A program made the translations under genes and the position numbers. 38,920 nucleotides of DNA from Bacteroidales bacterium (GTDB lineage: Bacteria > Bacteroidota > Bacteroidia > Bacteroidales > WCHB1-69): NCBI GenBank assembly GCA_017443175.1, contig JAFSOZ010000012.1, positions 1 to 38,920 on the forward strand, read 5' to 3'. The number at the start of each line of letters is the position of its first letter. Position 1 is the first letter of the stretch. Shown here piece after piece: positions 7,437-15,618 of the stretch. The notes under the pieces were generated by a model. The model did no database searches, was not told where the DNA came from, and saw nothing but the letters and a program-made list of their open reading frames with translations.

Positions 7437-8846
7437 GTGGAAGCATTAGACAAGACCAAAGAACTGGAGACCAAAGATATAGGGAATCTGCTATGGATTT
7501 ACGCCCTTCCATCCGTCATCAGCCAAATCATCGCCTCTATATATAATATTGTAGATCGTATCTTCATAGGTCACGGGGTGGGCGCCATGGCTATCGCCGG
7601 CCTCGCCATCACCATGCCCATCATGAATATCATCCATGCTTTCGGTTCCCTCATTGGCGTGGGCTCAAGTGCACGCATGTCCATTGTGCTGGGCAGAAAA
7701 GACGTGAAATGGGCCGAAAACATCCTGGGCAACAGCATGATCTTCACTATTATATTAGGATTCTTGTTCGTCACAGGCGGCTATCTGTTCATGGACCGCA
7801 TCCTGACGGGCTTCGGCGCAACATCCGAAACGCTCTCCTACGCCCGCGAGTACATGCTCATCGTGCTACCCGGCATGTTCTTCACCACCATGACATTCAA
7901 CCTAACCGGACTCATACGCGCTTCAGGCTATCCGATGAAGTCCATGTACATCATGATCAGCGGTGCTGTCCTCAACATGATCCTCGATCCGATTTTCATA
8001 TTCGGTTTGCACCTGGGCATTGCGGGAGCAGCTTGGGCCACCACTATCTCCATGACCATCACCGCCTTCGTGTCCATTCTTCACTTCATAAAGCCTACAT
8101 CTTTCATCCGTTTCAAATCCCACGGATGGAAACCCAGAGGATACATCTTCAAGAACATCACGATGATCGGCATGAGTCCGTTCCTGATGAATGTATGCGC
8201 TTCGTTTGTCGTGGCCATGCTGAACAGCCAGCTGCTGCACTACGGCGGAGATCTTGCTGTGGGAGCATACGGTATTGTGAACACCTTCGGCAGCTTCATG
8301 GTGATGCTCATCCTCGGCATCTGCCAAGGAATGCAGCCTATCGCCGGCTACAACTACGGCGCAGGCCATGCAGACAGGCTTAAGCACGTCTTTCTGCTCA
8401 CCATGAAGGTTTGCGTTCTTATCGGCTTGTTCGGCAGCGTGGTATCCTGCCTCTTCCCTGCCACCATGGTGAAAATCTTTACCTCAGACGCGGAACTCAT
8501 ATTAATCGGCAAACCAGCCATGCGCTTCCTGATGGTGATGTTCCCCCTTATCGGCTTCACGATCGTCAACTCCAACTTCTTCCAATCCATTGACAAACCC
8601 TGGATTGCCATCACCACCAGCCTTTCCAGACAGCTCATTTTCCTGCTGCCGTTAGCCTACCTCATTCCGACAATCTTTACCAACATGGAACTGAACGGAC
8701 TCACCGGCATCTGGGCCGCCTGCACCATTTCCGATGTGATGGGCGCGGCGCTGGCTGCCGTCCTGCTTTTCACCCAGCGTAAAATATTCTCTGACATCAC
8801 GCCCCACGAGTCCAAGCCTAAAAAAGAAGCAGGACCGAAAGAGTAA
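7437..8846 (+). CDS. MATE family multidrug efflux transporter
   Basis: This 469-residue protein has about twelve membrane segments in two similar halves and the typical MATE opening (GNLLWIYALPSVISQIIASIYNIVDRIFIG). It should export cationic drugs or metabolites in exchange for Na+ or H+ across the inner membrane; the substrate is unknown. The start is a GTG at 7437. No ATG lies between the promoter and the first membrane segment, and the GTG lies 22 bp after the -7 box. The tail is charged (ESKPKKEAGPKE). The gene is divergent from the blaI operon and convergent with the subtilisin gene. Confidence 0.92.
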   Translation: MEALDKTKELETKDIGNLLWIYALPSVISQIIASIYNIVDRIFIGHGVGAMAIAGLAITMPIMNIIHAFGSLIGVGSSARMSIVLGRKDVKWAENILGNSMIFTIILGFLFVTGGYLFMDRILTGFGATSETLSYAREYMLIVLPGMFFTTMTFNLTGLIRASGYPMKSMYIMISGAVLNMILDPIFIFGLHLGIAGAAWATTISMTITAFVSILHFIKPTSFIRFKSHGWKPRGYIFKNITMIGMSPFLMNVCASFVVAMLNSQLLHYGGDLAVGAYGIVNTFGSFMVMLILGICQGMQPIAGYNYGAGHADRLKHVFLLTMKVCVLIGLFGSVVSCLFPATMVKIFTSDAELILIGKPAMRFLMVMFPLIGFTIVNSNFFQSIDKPWIAITTSLSRQLIFLLPLAYLIPTIFTNMELNGLTGIWAACTISDVMGAALAAVLLFTQRKIFSDITPHESKPKKEAGPKE

Positions 8847-8885
8847 GTTACTCCCTTCGTCCTTTCTCTATCTCATAAAAAAAGC

Positions 8886-8941
8886 CCTCCCGCTCTCCCG
8901 GTCAGGTTAATGGCTATGATATAACCGGGCACAGCGGAAGG
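8886..8941. terminator. Long hairpin terminator between convergent genes
   Basis: A broken stem pairs CCT/AGG, CCGCT (8890-8894)/AGCGG (8933-8937) and CCCGGT (8897-8902)/ACCGGG (8924-8929) around a 21-nt loop. For the minus-strand subtilisin gene it is followed by a T7 run (8877-8883). For the plus-strand MATE gene it is followed by a looser T-rich run (8944-8953). It probably works in both directions. Confidence 0.75.
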
Positions 8942-8976
8942 ATCTTATTTTTTACTTAGTACAGTATTCTATCTTA

Positions 8977-11334
8977 CTATCGACCCAACAATCCTGCGAA
9001 CAGGCCGTTTCTGGAAAAGTTGCCAACGCCAATCTGAAGGCCTATCTCCCATTTCGGCAGGTCGATGCCGTTTTTCATTATCGGCGTGATACGGTATTGT
9101 CCGTAAATAGAGCAGAATGTGGTGAATCCTAAACGCAGGCGTACGCCGCAATCCAACTTGTTCAAACCATCGCGGTAATAACGTTTTTGTACGGATGTAA
9201 CTTGCTGATCGCCTAAAACCATCTTAGTCTTCAACCGGCTGCCCGTAATCCAATCGCCGAACACACCCGCCTCAATATAGCACTGCGAATAGGAAAGATT
9301 GGCAAGCACAAATCGTTGCGTAAACTCCAAATCGAACTGGGTGGTTTTCAGATTATGTTTTTTAATTTCTGGTTTCGGATACTGGTAATATATAATATCC
9401 TGATCCGTCGGATATGCGTATGTTGGAGTATTATAATCCTGCAACGCATACCAAGAGGAACCGAAACCGATGCGGAAGCCCAATCCATACACTCTCGCGA
9501 CTTGCCAGTTATTGACCAAACTAAATGAGAATGATCGAGACACCCTTTTCGCCTGATGGATATTGCCCTGCGGTGTCCACATGGAAGGAAGCATGAAGGA
9601 GGCGTTGAGCACCAAGCCGCCGGAATAGCGTTTGGGTTTACGATTGAAGATGTCATTATCCGGTTTGGCCGTGCTTCCACAAGCCCGAAAATCACTGTGC
9701 ATGTCTGATGCACCCAATGTCATAGCGGAATCAACAATGGAAATCTTGTCTTTACCCACTACATACTGTGCATTTTGGTTATCATACCATATATTCACAG
9801 TTTGTCCATTTTCCAAAAATATCTTTGAAATACTAAAATAGACTTTATTGCTATCTATAACATATTTTTCTCCAACATCACCTACTCTATCACCAAGAAA
9901 TTTCACATGATAATCATCCAAAGTGCCATCTCCATTCTGGATGTTATAGAATAATTTGCTTGTGTTTTTTGTATTGACAGGAATAACATATAGATAAACA
10001 TCATCTTCGGCAAGATCAAAGGCATGGACACTCTCCTTCTTGCCATCGGTGAAATAGCCGGCTTGCGGCACGCCGTAGCCAAAGGCATAATCGTAGTAAG
10101 GATAATGATTAGCGGACTTTTCAATCTCTTCCAACAACTGCTTTGCCGTCCATTCGGGGTGCATCTGCTTCACGCAGGCGGCGAAGCCCGACACCATCGG
10201 GGTGGCGAAGGAAGTGCCCTGTGCGTGGGTGAAGTTGCCCTTGGCGGCAGCCACCATATCATTGCCGCAGGCCACCACATTGGGTTTGCGACGACCGTCT
10301 GCAGTCGGGCCGAAAGAACTGTATGATTCACGGTTATCCAAAGCATTCACCGCGCCCACCGACAGTACACCGTCGGCATCAGCGGGGGAGACCAGCATTT
10401 TCCATTCTTTATCATCACCCTCATTGCCCATGGCGGTGCACACGAGGATGCCCTTACTGGCAGCCGTGGCAGCACCCTTGGCCACGATAGAGGTCTTGCC
10501 GTCCATGTCTTTCAGATTGTGCAATTCCTTGCCATAGCCCAACGAACTGCTCACGATGGAGGCACCGTTCTGGTCGGCCCACTCCAAGGCCTGCACCCAC
10601 CAAACCTCTTCTTTTTTCTTTTCGGCTTCCACTTCCGTACGAGCCAACAGAAACTCTGCACCAGGAGCAAGACCCAACATTGTGGTGTCGTTCATGATGC
10701 CGGCGATGCAGCTCAACACCATGCGTCCGTGCGCATTGTAACCATAAACATTCTCTTTCTTGTTGGCAAAGTTCCACGTCTTGATAATCTGGTGGTTGTC
10801 GCGCAGGTGCTTAAAGGCAGGATGCGTGTCCACATCGGGGAAGCCGCCGTCAAACACGGCGATGCGCACGCCCTTGCCGTTGATGTTCTTTTGCAAGAAC
10901 TTTTCGCCTTGCATCATGGACACCTGCTTCATGTGAGGATCCAGCGCATTGGTTTGCGTATAAACTGGAGCTTGCGCGGTGCTCGCTTCGGAGGCTATCT
11001 CTTGCACACGGGCCACAAAAGGCAGCTCCTTCACGAAGGCAATCTGCTCCTCCGTAGCGGTCACCGCCACCGCATTGAGCCAGCGCGACTCGCCAATAAA
11101 CTCGGTAGTGGCCGCTGTCACCGCCTGCTCGTATTTCTGATTCACCGGATAATTGGTGATGTCGTACAAATCCGCATGATTGACCTGATAACGCTCAATG
11201 GCCTTGGCATCAAAATAGGAATAGGGATCAAATGTAGTGTTGTGCTTGTCGGTGAAAAACACCCAGTATGCATTCTGCGCATTAGCCATGCTGAAAAAGG
11301 CTATGAATAATGGCAGAAAAAATATTCTTCTCAT
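8977..11334 (-). CDS. Subtilisin-like (S8) serine protease with probable C-terminal beta-barrel
   Basis: This is a 785-residue protein starting at the ATG at 11334. An upstream in-frame TTG at 11352 would only add residues before the signal peptide (MRRIFFLPLFIAFFSMANA). After a propeptide-like region (about 20-125) comes a complete S8 domain: Asp162 (VFDGGF), His202 (AHGRMVL), oxyanion Asn304 (AMGNEG) and Ser375 (GTSFATPM). A beta-rich linker follows. The last 220 residues or so are a run of amphipathic strands (for example RSFSFSLVNNW, FDLEFTQRFVL, WEIGLQIGVGNF) that look like a small outer-membrane barrel. No T9SS C-terminal domain is seen. It may anchor the protease at the cell surface. 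It may be the last gene of the ABC/GntR operon (29-bp gap). Confidence 0.88.
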   Translation of the reverse strand: MRRIFFLPLFIAFFSMANAQNAYWVFFTDKHNTTFDPYSYFDAKAIERYQVNHADLYDITNYPVNQKYEQAVTAATTEFIGESRWLNAVAVTATEEQIAFVKELPFVARVQEIASEASTAQAPVYTQTNALDPHMKQVSMMQGEKFLQKNINGKGVRIAVFDGGFPDVDTHPAFKHLRDNHQIIKTWNFANKKENVYGYNAHGRMVLSCIAGIMNDTTMLGLAPGAEFLLARTEVEAEKKKEEVWWVQALEWADQNGASIVSSSLGYGKELHNLKDMDGKTSIVAKGAATAASKGILVCTAMGNEGDDKEWKMLVSPADADGVLSVGAVNALDNRESYSSFGPTADGRRKPNVVACGNDMVAAAKGNFTHAQGTSFATPMVSGFAACVKQMHPEWTAKQLLEEIEKSANHYPYYDYAFGYGVPQAGYFTDGKKESVHAFDLAEDDVYLYVIPVNTKNTSKLFYNIQNGDGTLDDYHVKFLGDRVGDVGEKYVIDSNKVYFSISKIFLENGQTVNIWYDNQNAQYVVGKDKISIVDSAMTLGASDMHSDFRACGSTAKPDNDIFNRKPKRYSGGLVLNASFMLPSMWTPQGNIHQAKRVSRSFSFSLVNNWQVARVYGLGFRIGFGSSWYALQDYNTPTYAYPTDQDIIYYQYPKPEIKKHNLKTTQFDLEFTQRFVLANLSYSQCYIEAGVFGDWITGSRLKTKMVLGDQQVTSVQKRYYRDGLNKLDCGVRLRLGFTTFCSIYGQYRITPIMKNGIDLPKWEIGLQIGVGNFSRNGLFAGLLGR

Positions 11335-11363
11335 AAAATTCTCAATTTTCAATTCTCAATTAA
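11335..11363. repeat. Short degenerate repeat between GntR and subtilisin genes
   Basis: Three imperfect copies of a CAATTCT/CAATTTT unit fill the gap. It is a member of the short intergenic repeat class seen elsewhere in the window. Confidence 0.45.
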
Positions 11364-11723
11364 CTAATTACCTTTCGCCATCTCCACTATCTCCTGAATA
11401 TCAATGTCCAGTAATCTCATGTTCTTAATGAAAACCGGCACTTCTTCTTCCATGAACTGTTTTTTTCGGAGATTTTTGATCTTTTCCACTGCATCTTCTG
11501 TCACGAAGAAGCCTATGCCACGCTTATTGAGGATTATTTCCTTGTTCTGCAAGTAATCGTAGGAGCGCATCACTGTGTTAGGGTTCACCTCGAACATCAC
11601 CGCTAACTCGCGTACCGATTTGGCCTTGTCGCCAGGCTTCCAGGCAGCGGTCAGGATCTGTTCGAAAACCCAATCCACAATCTGCATCCAAATGGTCTGT
11701 GTATTATTGAAATCCATTCCCAT
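11364..11723 (-). CDS. GntR family regulator, YtrA subfamily
   Basis: This 119-residue protein has a GntR winged helix (about 9-75, including PGDKAKSVRELAVMFEVNPNTVMRSYDYL and GIGFFV). It ends in a short helical tail instead of a large ligand-binding domain, as in the YtrA subfamily. YtrA-type regulators usually sit in an operon with ABC transporter genes and repress it. That is the case here, with the permease one base upstream and the ATPase two genes further. A matching palindrome overlaps the operon start (13536-13575). The start could also be the ATG two codons later. Confidence 0.92.
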   Translation of the reverse strand: MGMDFNNTQTIWMQIVDWVFEQILTAAWKPGDKAKSVRELAVMFEVNPNTVMRSYDYLQNKEIILNKRGIGFFVTEDAVEKIKNLRKKQFMEEEVPVFIKNMRLLDIDIQEIVEMAKGN

Positions 11724-11724
11724 C

Positions 11725-12426
11725 TTAAGCCTCCGTTTCTTTTAATCTTAAAAAGCTGAGCCCGTAAAAGAACACCATTCCCAAGCACAAGATGATCACC
11801 TCTGAGATTTCTGACATGGCATCAGAAGAAAAGCTCCAGACATAATCATTGTATGCAGCATCCTTTGGAATCAATAATATGCCGTTTATCCATAAGGTCA
11901 GAGCGTACAAGGTTACAAAAATCGTTCCTATCAGCAAGCTAACGCCTAACGTGGCCAGCGTGGTTTTACGCCGGAAATAGATACTTCCGAAAAAGAACAT
12001 AGCCAATATGGCAAACAACAACATCACACTTGTTCCACTAAGAAATGTATCAAAGTTCACTCCGTCATATCCGCGCAGGGTCATGTACAAATGCGCAAGT
12101 CCAAGCCCCAAACAACAGAAGACAGCTAAACCTAATACATAATATACATTAGCCAAGACAATATTTGTCAACACCTTTTCCGAGTTGGAAGCAGGAATGG
12201 AAAGATAATGGATTTTCGAGGAATTGCCATGCAGGTTGCGGAATAAGCGCTCCGGATAAATCATCAAGAAGACACTAGCCACAAAAATGAGAAAATGCAA
12301 GTTGCTTGCACTGATAGTGGTGGCAAAGAAAACAATAACCGCCAAAATGCCGAATTGGAACAAATCTGTTTTCCAATTTTCAATAAAATAGGTCTTGAAA
12401 AGGTTTTTTATATTCTTGATATTCAT
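11725..12426 (-). CDS. Membrane protein, probable ABC transporter permease
   Basis: This 233-residue protein has six hydrophobic segments (about 26-42, 44-60, 85-110, 130-150, 158-182 and 208-226) and no signal peptide. It resembles ABC-2-type permeases that partner YtrA-linked ATPases, but sequence motifs are weak, so the call rests partly on its place between an ABC ATPase and a YtrA-type regulator. The substrate is unknown; relatives act in responses to cell-wall-active compounds. It lies 18 bp after the small membrane protein gene and one base before the regulator gene. Confidence 0.75.
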   Translation of the reverse strand: MNIKNIKNLFKTYFIENWKTDLFQFGILAVIVFFATTISASNLHFLIFVASVFLMIYPERLFRNLHGNSSKIHYLSIPASNSEKVLTNIVLANVYYVLGLAVFCCLGLGLAHLYMTLRGYDGVNFDTFLSGTSVMLLFAILAMFFFGSIYFRRKTTLATLGVSLLIGTIFVTLYALTLWINGILLIPKDAAYNDYVWSFSSDAMSEISEVIILCLGMVFFYGLSFLRLKETEA

Positions 12427-12444
12427 AATCGTAAAATTTTAAGG

Positions 12445-12660
12445 TTATTCTTCGCTTTCCGTTTCCTTATCCACTACTACCACGCTGTCGGTATATACAA
12501 TGATTTTTTCCGCATCCTTATGCATTTCTTGTATCTCTTCCACGGTCATGATTTTACCGTTGTGAAACGCCTTCCGGATTTCCACCGTTCCACCAACCAC
12601 AAATAATACTGCAATCAATATTAATGTGATCAATAATATCTTATTCGTGTATTTTTTCAT
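12445..12660 (-). CDS. Small single-pass membrane protein in the ABC operon
   Basis: This 71-residue protein has one N-terminal membrane helix (about 9-26, ILLITLILIAVLFVVGG) and a charged tail of about 45 residues (IMTVEEIQEMHKDAEKI) ending in EESEE-like acids. I know no family for it. It lies 8 bp after the ATPase gene and 18 bp before the permease gene, so it is translated as part of the operon and may be an accessory subunit of the transporter. Confidence 0.7.
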   Translation of the reverse strand: MKKYTNKILLITLILIAVLFVVGGTVEIRKAFHNGKIMTVEEIQEMHKDAEKIIVYTDSVVVVDKETESEE

Positions 12661-12668
12661 AATGCCGA

Positions 12669-13505
12669 TTATTTAAAAAGGTTAGCAATTTCGTTCTTAT
12701 TGATAATGGCCGCATTAAACAGCATTTCAAGGTCGAGGTTGGAATCGATATGGTTCACATTCTCTTTCACTTGATAGTTGCCGCGCGGATTTTCTTCTGT
12801 ATAGAACACCTTTCCTTCTGAACTCTTGGTGTCGTCCACATCGAAAAGCAGTTTTTCGGTAATCTCGTAGGTGGAGGCGTTGAGCAGCATGTGACCGTTG
12901 TCAAGGATGGCCACCATGTCAATGAGACTGTGCAGATCGCGAACCTGGTGCGTGGAAATGATGACCAGACGTGACTCATCTGCAGCGGAAGCCATCAGTT
13001 TGCGAAACACACTCTTGGAAGGGATATCCAGCCCATTAGTGGGCTCGTCCATGATGAGAATCTTGGTGTTAGTGGCCAAAGCAAAAGCGATGAGCACTTT
13101 CTTCTTCTGACCATGCGAGAGCTTGTCCATATAGCCAGCCTCTTGGTCCAACTCCAATTCATGCATGTACTCCGCAAATTGCTCATGATTGAAATTCGGG
13201 TAAAAAGGTGCGTATGCTTTCACAAAATCCGCCACCTTCAAATGCGGCACGTACATCTCCTCTTGAAGAAAATAAAGGTTTTGCAACCCTTCAGCTTTGC
13301 GCAAGGGTGCATTATTATTCAAAACCGTTACCGTTCCTCCATCAGGAAAGCGGAGTCCCGTCATGATTTTCAGCAATGTGGTCTTGCCGGCACCGTTCTT
13401 GCCTAACAGACCATAGATGTGCCCCGGCTCCATCGTCAGGCTCAAATCCTTGAACAAGGGTCTGCTCTTGACATAGCCAAATTGTATGTTTTCCAATTGT
13501 ACCAT
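12669..13505 (-). CDS. ABC transporter ATP-binding protein
   Basis: This 278-residue ATPase has all its catalytic motifs: Walker A GKNGAGKTT (35-43), Q-loop near Gln81, signature LSHGQKKK (129-136, a variant of LSGGQ), Walker B ILIMDEP (149-155) and the switch His186. The LSHGQ variant is common in exporters of the YtrB/CcmA type. It is the first gene of the operon, and its promoter carries the putative YtrA-type operator. The last 75 residues are a non-conserved accessory region. Confidence 0.93.
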   Translation of the reverse strand: MVQLENIQFGYVKSRPLFKDLSLTMEPGHIYGLLGKNGAGKTTLLKIMTGLRFPDGGTVTVLNNNAPLRKAEGLQNLYFLQEEMYVPHLKVADFVKAYAPFYPNFNHEQFAEYMHELELDQEAGYMDKLSHGQKKKVLIAFALATNTKILIMDEPTNGLDIPSKSVFRKLMASAADESRLVIISTHQVRDLHSLIDMVAILDNGHMLLNASTYEITEKLLFDVDDTKSSEGKVFYTEENPRGNYQVKENVNHIDSNLDLEMLFNAAIINKNEIANLFK

Positions 13506-13519
13506 AACTATGAATTTTT

Positions 13520-13575
13520 AGTGTTTCACTTATTTGGTGTATTAGCGAACTAAAACACTGCAAAAGTAATACACC
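13520..13575 (-). promoter_or_regulatory. Promoter and YtrA-type operator of the ABC/GntR operon
   Basis: The -7 box TACTTTTG (minus) is at 13561-13568. Just downstream lies a near-perfect palindrome, GTGTATTAG-CGAA-CTAAAACAC (13537-13558, one mismatch). Two more half-sites flank it: TAATACACC (13567-13575), overlapping the -7 box, and AGTGTTT (13520-13526). The GTGTATTAG/CTAATACAC form is close to operators of YtrA-subfamily regulators as I recall them. The encoded regulator is the likely binder. Confidence 0.75.
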
Positions 13576-13701
13576 TTTTGGGTTTGTCAATGGTTTTTGG
13601 AATTTTTTTCTTGTTGATTATTAATATGTTATGATTTTTATCTCGTTTTTTGTTTTCGAAGGTCCACTTTTTTTCGGAGAAAAGAAGAATAAAGCATAAA
13701 A

Positions 13702-13733
13702 AAAGAGAGAATCTCGGGTGAGATTCTCTCTTT
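13702..13733 (-). terminator. Intrinsic terminator of the small lipoprotein gene
   Basis: A perfect 14-bp stem (AAAGAGAGAATCTC at 13702-13715, complement at 13720-13733) with a 4-nt loop is followed on the minus strand by a T-run (13698-13704 overlap). It ends the 13754-13963 transcript. Confidence 0.85.
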
Positions 13734-13753
13734 CAAATTTCAATAGAATATGA

Positions 13754-13963
13754 TTATTTACATTTAATCATATTCATTCCTTCTGCTTCATTCAATTCAG
13801 CTTCTTTAGCGCTGCAATCATCCTTGCTCATGGTTTCATCTTCGAAAACCGGTGCCACATGATAGAGGTCGGTTTTGTAATAACAATGACAACCTTTACC
13901 GCAAGAAGTGCTAATAGCTGCCAACAATGCCACTGAAGCGAAAATTACTAATACTTTCTTCAT
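13754..13963 (-). CDS. Small cysteine-rich lipoprotein, unknown function
   Basis: This 69-residue protein has a signal peptide and lipobox-like end (residues 1-20, then Cys21 in STSCGKG). The mature chain is about 49 residues and contains further cysteines at about 25, 27, 50 and 68 (CHCYY, DDCSA, IKCK), which could form disulfides or bind a metal. No family is recognised. It has its own promoter (14054-14061), a structured leader and a strong terminator, so it makes a short single-gene mRNA of about 350 nt. That is unusual investment in regulation for such a small protein. Confidence 0.75.
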   Translation of the reverse strand: MKKVLVIFASVALLAAISTSCGKGCHCYYKTDLYHVAPVFEDETMSKDDCSAKEAELNEAEGMNMIKCK

Positions 13964-14052
13964 AATAACTTAAAAGGACTACAAGGTTTTTACTAACATC
14001 TGATTCGATACCTCCGCGGAGTCCTTTACACGAAGGCATCCGAAACAGATGT
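13964..14052 (-). promoter_or_regulatory. Structured 5' leader with competing helices
   Basis: In the minus-strand RNA, ACAUCUG (14046-14052) can pair with CAGAUGU (13996-14002). Inside it, UUCGGAU pairs with AUCGAA with one bulge, and two small hairpins follow (CCUU/AAGG at 14036-14023; CUCCGCGGAG at 14012-14021). AAAGGACU (14020-14027) is also exactly complementary to AGUCCUUU (13973-13980), 10 nt before the AUG, and this pairing would break the inner hairpin. This resembles a riboswitch or attenuator. The promoter call implies transcription starts at about 14046-14050, so the outer stem may be incomplete. Confidence 0.45.
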
Positions 14053-14053
14053 G

Positions 14054-14061
14054 CAAAAATA
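14054..14061 (-). promoter_or_regulatory. -7 box of the small lipoprotein gene
   Basis: TATTTTTG on the minus strand fits the -7 consensus and would give a leader of about 85 nt. No clear -33 TTG is seen. Confidence 0.6.
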
Positions 14062-14210
14062 ATAAAAATTTGATTCTATCCCTCCCCTTGAGATTTTTCA
14101 GTAATTTATTAATTTTAAATACATTATATCAAGTAAAGTATATTGTTCACTTTACAACTCAAGAAATATGATACTCTTACCCACAAATTTAAGAAAAAAG
14201 CTCATTACTC

Positions 14211-15515
14211 CTATTTTTTTCTAAAATAGATTTCCATCGGGACACCAGAATAATCCCAGTTTTTACGGATCTGGTTCTCTAAAAAGCGTTTATAGGAATC
14301 CACGACATATTGCGGCAGATTACAGAAGAAGGCGAACGACGGATAAGCCACCGGCAATTGGGTCACATATTTGATACGGATAACCTTGTCTTTGTTCATT
14401 GGAGGTGGCGTATGTTGGATAATGGGCAGCAGCACGTCGTTGAGTTCCGAAGTAGTTACTTTGCGCGTGCGGTTCTTATACACCTCTATTGCGGTTTCCA
14501 ACACCTTGTATATGCGCTGCTTTTCCAAAACCGAAGTGAAAATGATGGGCACATCGTTGAAAGGAGCAATACGTTTTTTAATCAAATCCTCATATTGCTT
14601 ATGTGTATGGGTATCCTTTTCGATGAGATCCCACTTGTTCATCACCAGTACTACTCCTTTGTGGTTGCGGGCGGCAAGACCAAAGATGTTGAGGTCCTGC
14701 TGGTCGAAGCCCTGCGAAGCGTCGGCCATCACAATGCACACATCAGCATTTTCGATGGATCGGACGGCACGCATCACGGAGTAGAATTCCAAATCTTCCT
14801 CCACTTTGCTTTTCTTGCGCAGACCGGCAGTATCGATAAGATAAAAGTCAAAACCGAAATTGCGGTAGCGAGTGAAAATCGTATCGCGCGTGGTGCCAGC
14901 CAACGGCGTCACAATGTGGCGGTCTTCTCCTAAAAATGCGTTGATAATAGAAGACTTTCCTACATTCGGCTTGCCCACAATAGCAATACGGGGCAGGTCG
15001 TCGGGAGCATGCTCCACATCTTTGGAGAAATGTTTCACTACCTCATCCAGCAACTCACCCGTACCGCCGCCGGAAGCTGCGGAGATGGGAAATATCTGTT
15101 CGACGCCCAATGCGTAAAACTCCGTATAATCCAAATAGTTGCTCGGACTGTCAATCTTGTTCACGGCCAGATAATAGGGCTTCTTTGAACGGCGTAATAT
15201 CTGCGCAACTTCTTCATCCAGCGGAGTGAGACCCTCGCGTCCGTCCACCATAAAGACGATTACATCCGATTCCTCAATGGCCAGTTGGGCTTGTTTGCGA
15301 ATTTCCGCCTCGAAAATATCATCCGAACCGACCACATAGCCGCCGGTGTCGATAACCGAGAAGTCGTAGCCATTCCAATCAGATTTTCCATAATGGCGGT
15401 CGCGGGTAACGCCTGCCACAGAATCCACAATAGCCTCACGCGCCTGAATCAGGCGGTTGAACAACGTTGATTTGCCCACGTTGGGCCTGCCGATAAGAGA
15501 GAGGATGTTTGACAT
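14211..15515 (-). CDS. der: Ribosome biogenesis GTPase Der (EngA)
   Basis: This 434-residue protein has the double-GTPase layout unique to Der. The first G domain has GRPNVGKS (9-16), DTGG (56-59) and NKID (119-122). The second has GKPNVGKS (181-188), DTAG and NKWD. A C-terminal KH-like domain follows, ending in VPMEIYFRKK. Der assists 50S subunit assembly and is essential in many bacteria. The gene lies downstream of yicC on the same strand, separated by about 100 bp of short repeats, so read-through is possible. Confidence 0.97.
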   Translation of the reverse strand: MSNILSLIGRPNVGKSTLFNRLIQAREAIVDSVAGVTRDRHYGKSDWNGYDFSVIDTGGYVVGSDDIFEAEIRKQAQLAIEESDVIVFMVDGREGLTPLDEEVAQILRRSKKPYYLAVNKIDSPSNYLDYTEFYALGVEQIFPISAASGGGTGELLDEVVKHFSKDVEHAPDDLPRIAIVGKPNVGKSSIINAFLGEDRHIVTPLAGTTRDTIFTRYRNFGFDFYLIDTAGLRKKSKVEEDLEFYSVMRAVRSIENADVCIVMADASQGFDQQDLNIFGLAARNHKGVVLVMNKWDLIEKDTHTHKQYEDLIKKRIAPFNDVPIIFTSVLEKQRIYKVLETAIEVYKNRTRKVTTSELNDVLLPIIQHTPPPMNKDKVIRIKYVTQLPVAYPSFAFFCNLPQYVVDSYKRFLENQIRKNWDYSGVPMEIYFRKK

Positions 15516-15520
15516 GATGA

Positions 15521-15618
15521 GGTGAATGGGGTGAAATGGGTAAATGGGGTAAAAGGTGAACGGTGAAAGGGCTATAATAAAACTTTATAAACTTTAAGAA
15601 CCTTATAAACCTTACAAA
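15521..15618. repeat. Two adjacent 9-bp degenerate tandem repeats between der and yicC
   Basis: On the plus strand 15525-15572 is built of GGTGAAATG/GGGTAAATG-type 9-bp units. Then 15577-15618 is built of units that read AAGGTTTATA/AAAGTTTATA-like on the minus strand. The two arrays have different sequences but the same period, and together fill almost the whole gap. They contain no start codon context or obvious hairpin. Confidence 0.65.

Noticed and set aside
14133-14155. GTAAAGT/ACTTTAC hairpin downstream of der
   Set aside because: Weak A/T stem without a T-run. It could be part of der termination, but the evidence is insufficient.
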